Shown one piece after another: positions 16,600 to 24,011 of a DNA stretch of 64,000 nucleotides (position 1 is the stretch's first letter; each line of letters starts with the position of its first letter). A program made the translations under genes and the position numbers. Source of the stretch: Embleya scabrispora (GTDB lineage Bacteria > Actinomycetota > Actinomycetes > Streptomycetales > Streptomycetaceae); the NCBI RefSeq assembly GCF_002024165.1, contig NZ_MWQN01000001.1, positions 5,187,501-5,251,500 on the forward strand, read 5' to 3'. The notes under the pieces are model-generated. The model was not told the origin of the DNA. It saw nothing but the letters and a program-made list of their open reading frames with translations, and did no database searches.

Positions 16600-17006
16600 G
16601 CGGCCGGCACCGGGTTGTAGAACTCGCGCTGCCCGACCACCAGACCGTCCCGGAAGGTCAGCACCGCGATGTAGGTGTTGGCGTAGGGCCGGTCCGTGGT
16701 CCGGGCCCGACCCGTCCCGGTGAACTCGACGATCACGGTGTCCGGGTCCACGCAGTCGTGGACCCGGGTCACCGTCAGGCTCAGCTCGAAGACGCCGAGC
16801 GCGATGGCGAGGTAGGTCTCCACCGCGGCCCGGCCCTCGATCCGCACCGGCGGCGCGGCGTAGGGGAATTCGAGCACGACGTCGGGGTGGTAGCAGGCCA
16901 CCTGGGCCGCGCGGTCGCCGGCGCCGACGGCGGCGAGCAGCCGTTCGGCGACGCGGGTGTGGTGCGCGCGACGCGCCTGGGCCGGTTCGGTCGAATCCGT
17001 GGTCAT
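16569..17006 (-). CDS. SnoaL-like / NTF2-fold protein
   Basis: A 145-residue single-domain protein. The cone-fold pattern is VAERLLAAVGAGDRAAQVACYHPDVVLEFPYA, then IEGRAAVETYLAIAL, then DTVIVEFTGTGRART and YIAVLTFRDGLVVGQREFYNP, as in SnoaL-like polyketide cyclase and limonene-epoxide hydrolase relatives. Catalytic residues in this superfamily vary, so no reaction is assigned. Its 3' end overlaps the convergent methyltransferase gene by 31 bases. Confidence 0.87.
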   Translation of the reverse strand: MTTDSTEPAQARRAHHTRVAERLLAAVGAGDRAAQVACYHPDVVLEFPYAAPPVRIEGRAAVETYLAIALGVFELSLTVTRVHDCVDPDTVIVEFTGTGRARTTDRPYANTYIAVLTFRDGLVVGQREFYNPVPAAQALTATPAN

Positions 17007-17059
17007 GGCCGCACCCTGGCGCAGATCGGCCCACGAGGGAAGATCGCCTCCACGCGGGA

Positions 17060-18355
17060 TCAGGCCGTGGCGGGTTCACCGTCCGCGACGGGTACCGCGT
17101 ACGTCTCGGGCAGCAGGAGCAGACACGTCGCACTGACCGTCGCCGCGCCCGCCAGATAGGCCGCGACACCCCACGGTGTGCCGTCGCCGCGGGCCAGTTC
17201 CGTGGCCACCATCGGGGTCAGCGCGCCGCCGAGCACGCCGCCCAGGTTGTACGTGGTGGACGCGCCGGTGCAGCGCACCCGCGGCTCGAACAGTTCGGAC
17301 AGGTACGCCCCGACCACCGAGAACATCGCCATGAACGCGACCAGCGTGCCCAGGCATCCCAGGGTCATCCACATCGGCTCACCGGTGGCCAGCAGGCCGA
17401 GCATCGGGAACGCCCACAGGCCCATCCCCGCACAGCCCACCAGGCACATCGGCTTACGCCCGTACCGATCACCCACCACGGCGAACAGCGGGGTGACCAG
17501 GGCCATCCCGGTCACCGCGATCATGATGCAGGCCAGCATCGTGGTGCGCCCGACCGTCGGCCGGTCGTCGGCGTACTGCAGGGACCACGTGGTGGTCAGG
17601 TAGAAGCCCACGTAGCCGCAGGCCAGCGCCCCCGCGGCGAGCAGAACCACGCGCCAGTGCCCGCGCAGGAGTTCGCCCACCGGACTCGGCGAGGTCTCGT
17701 TGCCGGCCACGAGCGCGCGAAACGCGGGCGTCTCCTCGACCGAGGCCCGCAGCAGCAGCCCACCGGCCGCAAGCACCCCCGCGAACAGGAACGGGATCCG
17801 CCACCCCCACGCGTGGAACTGCGCGTCGGTCAGCGACCCGGACAGGATCAACATCAGCCCGTTGGCGAGCAGGAAGCCGATCGACGGGCCGCCCTGCGGA
17901 AAGCTCGCCCACAACGCCCGTCGCCCCGGCGGCGCGTGCTCGGTGGCGAGCAACACCGCGCCGCCCCACTCGCCACCCACGCCGAAGCCCTGGCAGAACC
18001 GCAACACCACCAGCAGGATCGGCGCCGCCACCCCGATCCGCTCGTAGGTCGGCAACAGCCCGACCAGCACGGTCGCCACACCGGTCAGGACGAGCGACAC
18101 CACCAGGACCGGCCGCCGCCCGCGCCGATCGCCCAGGCGCCCGAACACCACCGCGCCCAGCGGGCGCGAGACGAATCCGACCGCGTAGGTCGCGAACGCC
18201 GCGAGGGTGCCGGCGATCGGCGAGAAGCCGGGAAAGAACAGCGGCCCGAGCACCAGGGCGGCGGCGGTGCCGTAGACGAAGAAGTCGTAGAACTCGATCG
18301 CGGTACCGGCGAAGGACGCCGCCGCGATCCGGACCATGGAGACATTTCGAGTCAC
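17060..18355 (-). CDS. MFS transporter, metabolite:H+ symporter (MHS) type
   Basis: A 431-residue 12-helix transporter. The opening AAASFAGTAIEFYDFFVYG is characteristic of the MHS group (shikimate, alpha-ketoglutarate, proline-betaine symporters). The MFS loop GRLGDRRGRRPVLV lies after helix 2 and DRYGRKP after helix 8; RFCQGFGVGGEWGGA is helix 4. Members import organic acids with protons. It stands near the decarboxylase operon, so uptake of a carboxylic acid is plausible, but there is no shared transcript. GTG 18355 is used; ATG 18337 is an alternative. Confidence 0.92.
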   Translation of the reverse strand: MTRNVSMVRIAAASFAGTAIEFYDFFVYGTAAALVLGPLFFPGFSPIAGTLAAFATYAVGFVSRPLGAVVFGRLGDRRGRRPVLVVSLVLTGVATVLVGLLPTYERIGVAAPILLVVLRFCQGFGVGGEWGGAVLLATEHAPPGRRALWASFPQGGPSIGFLLANGLMLILSGSLTDAQFHAWGWRIPFLFAGVLAAGGLLLRASVEETPAFRALVAGNETSPSPVGELLRGHWRVVLLAAGALACGYVGFYLTTTWSLQYADDRPTVGRTTMLACIMIAVTGMALVTPLFAVVGDRYGRKPMCLVGCAGMGLWAFPMLGLLATGEPMWMTLGCLGTLVAFMAMFSVVGAYLSELFEPRVRCTGASTTYNLGGVLGGALTPMVATELARGDGTPWGVAAYLAGAATVSATCLLLLPETYAVPVADGEPATA

Positions 18356-18383
18356 ACCCCGCCCAACGATCGGGTGGGGGCGT

Positions 18384-18428
18384 GGTCACCCATGCGGCGG
18401 TCACCCATGCGGCGGTCACCCGTCCGGC
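18384..18428. repeat. 15-bp tandem repeat, three units
   Basis: GGTCACCCATGCGGC occurs twice exactly and once with two changes (GGTCACCCGTCCGGC), head to tail, just upstream of the MFS gene start at 18355. Confidence 0.8.
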
Positions 18429-18457
18429 GCGGTCCGGCGAACTCCCGAGGGCGGGGG

Positions 18458-19726
18458 TCAGGTGTTCGGGCCCGCCTGCGTCGGGTGGCTGCCGGCGGTG
18501 GGGGCGGTCGGTCGCGGGGGCTTCGGGGGTGGGCCGGCGAGGATTCGGCGCCAGGTCGCGGGGGACAGGGTGTCCTGGGACTTCCGGTGGGTGATTTTGG
18601 TGAGGGTGTGTCGGGGGGCCGTCAGGGCGGTGGCGGCGGACCACAGGGCGCCGGGGATGCGGCGGGGCTCTCGGCGCAGGCTCAGGGACTCCTCCGCGGT
18701 GTCGCGGTAGGGCTCCAGGCGTAGCGCGATGCGGAGCATCTCGCGGGCGGCGCGGCGGCGGCCGGCTCGGGCGGCGGTCCATACGCCCGCGTGGGCCTGG
18801 CGGGTGCGGATGTCGGGCCGGCCCCAGGGCATCGAGGCCGGCCTCTCGCCCCGGGAGACCGCGATCAGCGCGGCCGCCAGGTCGGTGCCGCTCGCGGCGG
18901 CGTTGCCCGGCTCGGCCAGGTGGGGGCGGACGTCCAGCCAGGCCGGCCCCGACGCGGTGCGCACGGCGTCCAGGGACAGGGCGCCGTGCCAGCCGAGGTG
19001 GCCGCCGAGCATGGCCACCTGTTCGCGGATGTCGGGCGCCACCACGCTGCGCCGCACCGCCGGACCGTGCAGATGCTCGTACGCGTGCACCGCGACCAGT
19101 CGGCCGTGCTCGAACACCGCCTGTGCGGACAGGACCGGGCCCGCCGCGGGCTCCTGCACCAGCACCCCGGCGCCGTCCACGAACGCGCCGTCGCGGTCCA
19201 ACTCGTCTGCCAGGCGCAGCAGTTGTTCACGCCGCTCGACCCGATGCGAGCCGAGCAGGGTCTTGATGTAGAGCGGCGGGTCGGCGACCTGGCGCAGTTC
19301 CTCGGCGGTGTGCACCACCACAGTCCCGGCCGGCTGCGGCATGCCGATCTCGGTCAGCGTGCTCGCCGCCGAGGCGCGGTCCGCGACGCGGCGCAGTGCG
19401 GCGAACGACGGTACGGCCAGGGCCACTCCGTGCGCGGTGATCCGCTCCGGGGCCCGGGCCAACACCGCGACGTGCTCGCCGGTGGGCAGCAGCACGTCGT
19501 ACGGCTCCGCCCCGAGCACCGCTTCCGCCCGGGCCAGCCAGGCCCACGGATCCGTGCCGAAGGCGGGCACCTCGTGCACCCGCGCCACCGACCGGGGGCG
19601 ACCCGGGATCGGCCGACCGGGCGGCGCCAACACCGCCGGCTCGTGCCCCGATCGCCCGACCGCCACCGCGATCTGACGTGACGTCACCCCGAAGCCGTCC
19701 CCTAGCAGCACGCGCACGGGGGTCAT
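18458..19726 (-). CDS. ATP-grasp domain protein of unknown substrate
   Basis: A 422-residue protein. The N-terminal pre-grasp fold (MTPVRVLLGDGFGVTSRQIA) resembles carboxylate-amine ligases such as PurK and CarB relatives. Other features are LLPTGEHVAVLAR, the ATP-binding PPLYIKTLLGS lysine strand, VLVQEPAAGPVLSAQ, and a metal-ligand region PAWLDVRPHLAEPGNA. The last 100 residues are basic and Pro-rich. ATP-grasp enzymes join a carboxylate to an amine via an acyl-phosphate. No neighbouring pathway genes indicate the substrate. Earlier upstream starts are unsupported. Confidence 0.83.
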   Translation of the reverse strand: MTPVRVLLGDGFGVTSRQIAVAVGRSGHEPAVLAPPGRPIPGRPRSVARVHEVPAFGTDPWAWLARAEAVLGAEPYDVLLPTGEHVAVLARAPERITAHGVALAVPSFAALRRVADRASAASTLTEIGMPQPAGTVVVHTAEELRQVADPPLYIKTLLGSHRVERREQLLRLADELDRDGAFVDGAGVLVQEPAAGPVLSAQAVFEHGRLVAVHAYEHLHGPAVRRSVVAPDIREQVAMLGGHLGWHGALSLDAVRTASGPAWLDVRPHLAEPGNAAASGTDLAAALIAVSRGERPASMPWGRPDIRTRQAHAGVWTAARAGRRRAAREMLRIALRLEPYRDTAEESLSLRREPRRIPGALWSAATALTAPRHTLTKITHRKSQDTLSPATWRRILAGPPPKPPRPTAPTAGSHPTQAGPNT

Positions 19727-19801
19727 CCTGGCACACCCGCCCGCCGTCGGAGCGGGCGGAATTCGTCGGCTCGGGCCCGCGTGTGGGGGTGCCGGGCGGA
19801 A

Positions 19802-19807
19802 TAGGAT
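19802..19807 (+). promoter_or_regulatory. Candidate -10 box (TAGGAT), leaderless start at 19815
   Basis: TAGGAT ends 7 nt before ATG 19815, which is favoured over ATG 19806 that would overlap the box. Confidence 0.45.
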
Positions 19808-19814
19808 GGTGTGC

Positions 19815-20141
19815 ATGCCTCGCCAGGGTCGGATCTCCGCGTCGACGTCGCCGGTTGCGGCGTTGCTCGTGCTGATCGGCCTCGGGCTGTTCGTGGACGG
19901 GGCGTTGCCCGTCCTGGTCGCCGTCGCGGTAACCGTCGTGCTCGCCCTGGCCGGTGCCGCCGCGGCGGGGGCACCGTCCGCCGAGTGGGCGCAGGTGCGG
20001 GGCGCGGCGCTGCGCAGACAGGCCGACCGGCTGGCCTTCCTGCCCTCGCGCGACCCCGACGGGCCGGGTCGAGCACGGCCCCGAGCGCCGGGAGCGGGCC
20101 CGGCGGCCCACGGCCGACCCGACCGCTTCGGCATCGCGTAG
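19815..20141 (+). CDS. DUF6412-like small membrane protein
   Basis: A 108-residue protein with a hydrophobic block at residues 12-50 (VAALLVLIGLGLFVDGALPV, LVAVAVTVVLALAGAA) and a C-terminal RLAFLPSRDPDGPGRARPRAPG. That last motif is the hallmark of small streptomycete proteins usually encoded just before a YidC paralogue, as here. Function is unknown; the link with membrane insertion is by co-location. Confidence 0.78.
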   Translation: MPRQGRISASTSPVAALLVLIGLGLFVDGALPVLVAVAVTVVLALAGAAAAGAPSAEWAQVRGAALRRQADRLAFLPSRDPDGPGRARPRAPGAGPAAHGRPDRFGIA

Positions 20142-20252
20142 CACCAGCGCCGGTACCCGCATTCCGGCACGCTCGATCCCGATCCCCGGTCCGGTGACTT
20201 CGGCACGGCCGCCCGACGCATCCCGATTCCCGCGTCACGGAAGGCCCTTCCC

Positions 20253-20936
20253 ATGTTCGGCATCCCTGTCCTCGGCGTCGCGCACGACGTCCTGCTCACC
20301 CTCGCCGACGCGCTCGCGCCGCTGCTCGGCACCGGCTCGGTGGCCGGCGCCGTGGTGGTGTTCACCGCGTGTGTCCGGCTCGCCCTCGTCCCGCTGGGCT
20401 ACGCCCAGGCCCGCGCCGAGGTGGCCCGCGCCCGGCTCGCCCCGCAGGTCGAGCGGCTGCGCCGGAAGTACGCCGGGGACCCGCGGCGACTGGCCCGCGA
20501 ACTCGGCGCGCTGCATCGGCGGGCCGGCACCTCGATGTTCGCCGGCGTGCTGCCGGCCCTGGCCGGACTGCCGTTCCTGTTCCTGACCTACCGACTCTTC
20601 GCCGGCGACCGCGACCTCCTGGGCCACACCCTCGCGGGCGCGCCGCTCGGCCTGCACCCGGTGGCCGGCCTCGGTGGACCGCACACGCCCGTACTGCTCG
20701 CCGTGACCGCGCTGATCGCGGGCGTGGCCTGGCTCCAGTACCGCCGGGCCGCCGCGGTGCCGAACACCCCAGCCCTGCTTCGGTGGATGCCCTTCGGCAC
20801 GGTCCTGACCGCCGCGTTCGTTCCGCTCGCGGTCGGCCTGTATCTGCTCACGAGCACCGCGTGGACCACCGCCGAGCGGCCGCTGTTGCGCCGACTGGCG
20901 ACGGCTCGTGCGGATCGCGTCGTACCCGGGCACTAG
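20253..20936 (+). CDS. YidC/Oxa1-like membrane protein (short paralogue)
   Basis: A 227-residue protein, shorter than the main actinobacterial YidC (over 300 residues). Features are a first helix VVVFTACVRLALVPLGYAQ, a charged cytoplasmic hairpin (ARLAPQVERLRRKYAGDPRRLARELGALHRRAG), and helices near SMFAGVLPALAGLPFLF, VLLAVTALIAGVAWL and the C-terminus. The YidC family inserts membrane proteins. The positive groove residue in the first helix (Arg in CVRLAL) is present. The short length and DUF6412 partner suggest a specialised copy. Confidence 0.87.
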   Translation: MFGIPVLGVAHDVLLTLADALAPLLGTGSVAGAVVVFTACVRLALVPLGYAQARAEVARARLAPQVERLRRKYAGDPRRLARELGALHRRAGTSMFAGVLPALAGLPFLFLTYRLFAGDRDLLGHTLAGAPLGLHPVAGLGGPHTPVLLAVTALIAGVAWLQYRRAAAVPNTPALLRWMPFGTVLTAAFVPLAVGLYLLTSTAWTTAERPLLRRLATARADRVVPGH

Positions 20937-20989
20937 CGTTTCGGGCAGTGACGACGTGAATCTGATCCGCGATCGGAAAAGGGCACCCC

Positions 20990-22006
20990 ATGGCAACGAA
21001 CAAGTTCGGCGCGACCTGTGCCACGTGCACGACCTATGTCAAGGCCGGCGACGGGCTGTTGGTCCGCCGGGACGGCAAGTGGGTCACGTACTGCGCCGAT
21101 TGCGGCGAGCCGAAGCCCGCCGCGCCGCCGCGCGGCAATCACGACGGCTGGCACCGGGGGCCGATGGCCGCGTTCGACGTGGAGACCTCCGGAGTCGATC
21201 CCCTCACCGATTTCATCGTCACCGCCGCCCTGGTGGACTCGACTGGTACCCGGCGGTCCTGGCTGATCGACCCGGGGGAGCGGGAGATTCCCGCCGAGGC
21301 GACCGCGATCCACGGGATCGACACCGCCCGCGCCCGGGCCGAGGGACGGCAACCCGCCCTGTGCCTGGCCGAGATCGGCGAGGCGATGGCCGAATACCTG
21401 GCCGCCGACACCCCGATCGCGATCTACAACGCGCCGTTCGACCTGACCATCCTCCAGGCCGAGCTGCACCGCCACAATCTGCCGCAACTCCCGTACACGG
21501 CACCGATCATCGACCCGCTGGTGATCGACAAGCAGCTCGACCGCTACCGCAAGGGCAAGCGCACCCTCGCGGCCACCAGCGCGTTCTACGAGGTGGTGCT
21601 CACCGACGCGCACACCGCCGACGGCGACGCGCTGGCGTGCCTGCTGCTCGCGCAGGATCTGGGCGCGCGTTTCCCGGAGTTGGCCGCCGACTCGCTGCGC
21701 ACGCTGCACGAGAAGCAGGTGCAGTGGTACGCCGAGCAGGCGGCCTCGCTGCAGAGCTATTTCGACCGGCGCAACCCCGACGGCGGCGGCGCGGTCGTCG
21801 ACCCGAACTGGCCGGTGATTCCCGGCGGTCCGGACGGGCCGGGCTCGCCGAGCCTGCCCGGTACCACCGGCGGATCGAGCGCGTGGCGGGCGGCGGACGC
21901 GGAACCGGACCGGTCCGGGTCGAGCGCGTGGCGGCCGGACGCCGGGTCGGGCGGGTCGGCGCCGGGATCGGGGTCGAGCGCGTGGCGGCCGGAGGTGGGG
22001 GAGTAG
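20990..22006 (+). CDS. DnaQ-like 3'-5' exonuclease with N-terminal zinc ribbon
   Basis: A 338-residue protein. The N-terminus has two Cys pairs (CATC at 10-13, CADC at 35-38) suggesting a zinc ribbon. The DEDD exonuclease core follows: FDVETSG (Asp63, Glu65), IYNAPFDL, and HTADGDA with the final His/Asp. AIHGI is also typical of DnaQ-type enzymes. After residue 260 the chain becomes Gly/Ser/Pro-rich and contains GSSAWR three times, the last near the end. It is not the polymerase III epsilon subunit by its architecture; a repair or RNA-processing role is possible. Confidence 0.9.
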   Translation: MATNKFGATCATCTTYVKAGDGLLVRRDGKWVTYCADCGEPKPAAPPRGNHDGWHRGPMAAFDVETSGVDPLTDFIVTAALVDSTGTRRSWLIDPGEREIPAEATAIHGIDTARARAEGRQPALCLAEIGEAMAEYLAADTPIAIYNAPFDLTILQAELHRHNLPQLPYTAPIIDPLVIDKQLDRYRKGKRTLAATSAFYEVVLTDAHTADGDALACLLLAQDLGARFPELAADSLRTLHEKQVQWYAEQAASLQSYFDRRNPDGGGAVVDPNWPVIPGGPDGPGSPSLPGTTGGSSAWRAADAEPDRSGSSAWRPDAGSGGSAPGSGSSAWRPEVGE

Positions 22007-22048
22007 CCGGCGGCGCGGATGCCACGAGGGGCCGGCCGGCACCGTGCG

Positions 22049-22741
22049 CTACGCCGTCGCGAGCGTGCGCAGCCGGCCGTCGATCAGCTCCACCGCCCGG
22101 TCCGCGTGCGGCAGGTGGCTGCGGTCGTGGGTGACCAGGACCGTGGCGGCGCCGCTCGTGCGGGTCAGCTCGGCGAGCAACGCGACGATGGCCGCACCGC
22201 GCTCGTGGTCCAGCGCGCCGGTGGGCTCGTCGACCAGGAGCACGCTCGGCTCGTGCATCAGCGCCCGGGCGATGTTCACCCGCTGCCGCTGACCGCCGGA
22301 GAGCCGGTGCGGGCGATGCTCCGCCCGGTCCGCGAGGCCGACCCGGTCGAGCAGTTCCAGCGCCCGGGGGCGGGCCTTGCGGGCACTGCCGCCGGCCAGA
22401 TGCGCCATCACCTGAAGCTGCTCGACACACGTCAACGAGGCGAGCAGGTTCGGCTGTTGGAACACGATCCCGATGGTGCTCCGGCGCAACCCGGCCCGCT
22501 CGGCCGGCCGCAGGGCGACCGCGTCCAGGCCGGCGATCGACACGCGGCCCGCGTCCGGCGTGGTCAGCGTCGCGGCGACGGCGAGCAGGCTCGACTTGCC
22601 GGACCCCGACGGGCCGACCACGGCGGTCAGGGTTCCGGGCGGCACGGCCAGTGAGACCCGGTCCAGTGCGGTCAGCCGACCGTCGCCGTCGGGATAGGTG
22701 AGCGTCACGTCGGCGAGGTCCAGGCCGGGGGACGGGTGCAT
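22049..22741 (-). CDS. ABC transporter ATP-binding protein (LolD/MacB-like)
   Basis: A 230-residue ATPase with Walker A GPSGSGKSS, Q-loop VFQQPNLLASL, signature LSGGQRQRV, Walker B VLLVDEPTGALD and H-loop VTHD. The LLASLT and TGALD wording is typical of the family paired with FtsX-like permeases. ATG 22741 follows GAGAGG. A second in-frame ATG at 22828 overlaps the permease stop as ATGA and would add 29 residues without homology. It works with the permease upstream and is divergent from a two-component system. Confidence 0.93.
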   Translation of the reverse strand: MHPSPGLDLADVTLTYPDGDGRLTALDRVSLAVPPGTLTAVVGPSGSGKSSLLAVAATLTTPDAGRVSIAGLDAVALRPAERAGLRRSTIGIVFQQPNLLASLTCVEQLQVMAHLAGGSARKARPRALELLDRVGLADRAEHRPHRLSGGQRQRVNIARALMHEPSVLLVDEPTGALDHERGAAIVALLAELTRTSGAATVLVTHDRSHLPHADRAVELIDGRLRTLATA

Positions 22742-22824
22742 GGCGGGCCTCTCGGGCGTGGAGGAGTCGGGCCGCGGGTTCGTCGCCGTGCGGTTCTTCG
22801 CCGTGTGGTTGATCGCTGCGCCTC

Positions 22825-23901
22825 TCATCGGGTCCCGCCGAGCGCGGTGTGCGGGTCGACCGAGGTCACCCGGCGTACGGCGAGCCCGGCGCCGACCATG
22901 CCGAGCAGGATCAACACCGCCCCCGGCAGGAGCGTGGTCGAGGCGTCCACCACGTAGGGCACTCCCGCCGGTGCGATCGCGCCGAACAGCGCGGCGACGC
23001 CGATGCCGACGGCGGTGCCCGCGAGCAGCACCAGGAACGCCTGACCGAGCGCGTCGCGCAGCAGGTAGCCGGTGGGTGCGCCGAGCGCTTTGAGCACCGC
23101 CACATCGCCCGCCCGCTGGATGGTCCAGACGGTGAAGAACGCGCCGACCACGAGCGCCGAGATGGCGAACAGGAACCCGCGCATCAGTTGCAACGAGCCG
23201 TTCTCGGCGGTGTACGACCCGATCGCCTTCCGCGCGTCGCCGATCGAGGTGCTGCGCGTGCCGATCGCCCGGTCCGCCGCCCCGATGTGCGCGCCGGCCA
23301 GGTCGAGCGCGATCACCGTCGCGTGCGGGCCGCCGCGCCGCGGTCCCGGGCGCAGCGGTTGCCAGTCGGCGAGTGTGGTCCAGGCGACGGGTGCGTGGCT
23401 GTACGAGGATCCCGACACCACGGCGGCGACGGTCAGCGCGGTGTCCGCACCCACGGTCAGCCGGTCGCCGACGCGTACGCGCAGTTCGTCGGCCAGGTCC
23501 CGGGACAACACCACCGTCCCGGGGGCCAGCCCGGCGGGGGCCAGCGGCCCGCCCGGCTCCACGCCGAACGCCGCCGCGGCGGTGGTCCGCGCGCCGACCC
23601 CGAGCCGGGTCATCGCGATGCCGAGCGGCGCGGCCGAGCGCACCCCGGGCCGCTCGGCCCAGCGCTGCCACTGCGTCTGCTCCACGGTCGAGTCGGCGAA
23701 CGAGACCCCCTGTCCGGGGGCGGGCGCGGCGAACGCGAGCCGATCGGCGGGCAGCGCGTCGATCGCCGACGTATTGGCCCGCCCCAGCCCCACGGTCAGC
23801 CCGGACACCAGCCCGACCAGCGCGGTGACCAGCACCACGGTGACGATCATCAGGGCGAACCGCCCCCGGGCGAACACGAGATCCCGCAACGCTACGAACA
23901 C
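22825..23901 (-). CDS. FtsX-like ABC transporter permease
   Basis: A 358-residue protein with the four-helix FtsX/MacB plan. The first helix is at residues 15-38 (FALMIVTVVLVTALVGLVSGL), then a roughly 200-residue extracytoplasmic domain, then three helices at about 245-270, 290-315 and 325-345. The GDVAVLKALGAPTGYLLRD coupling motif is between helices 2 and 3. Such transporters export lipids or peptides or transmit force rather than import. It is the first gene of the two-gene operon reading left, facing the kinase gene at 24012. Confidence 0.92.
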   Translation of the reverse strand: MFVALRDLVFARGRFALMIVTVVLVTALVGLVSGLTVGLGRANTSAIDALPADRLAFAAPAPGQGVSFADSTVEQTQWQRWAERPGVRSAAPLGIAMTRLGVGARTTAAAAFGVEPGGPLAPAGLAPGTVVLSRDLADELRVRVGDRLTVGADTALTVAAVVSGSSYSHAPVAWTTLADWQPLRPGPRRGGPHATVIALDLAGAHIGAADRAIGTRSTSIGDARKAIGSYTAENGSLQLMRGFLFAISALVVGAFFTVWTIQRAGDVAVLKALGAPTGYLLRDALGQAFLVLLAGTAVGIGVAALFGAIAPAGVPYVVDASTTLLPGAVLILLGMVGAGLAVRRVTSVDPHTALGGTR

Positions 23902-23934
23902 ACGCCAAGCCTGGTCGCCGGCCGCGTCCGCGTC

Positions 23935-23975
23935 ATCGATCGGGTTGACCGCCCCCGGTCAACCTTTCGATCGAT
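23935..23975. promoter_or_regulatory. Nested palindrome in the FtsX / two-component divergent promoter
   Basis: Inner arms GGTTGACCG and CGGTCAACC (9 bp, 4-nt spacer, 23943-23964) are flanked by outer arms ATCGATCG (23935-23942) and CGATCGAT (23968-23975). It ends 36 bases before the kinase start. A good candidate for the cognate NarL-type regulator's binding site. Confidence 0.65.
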
Positions 23976-24011
23976 GGCGGCTCCACCCGCCCCGGTTAGC
24001 CTTGACCCGAT

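Noticed and set aside
22742-22828. N-terminal extension of the ABC ATPase starting at ATG 22828
   Set aside because: It overlaps the permease stop attractively, but the 29 added residues have no homology and a better ribosome site precedes 22741.
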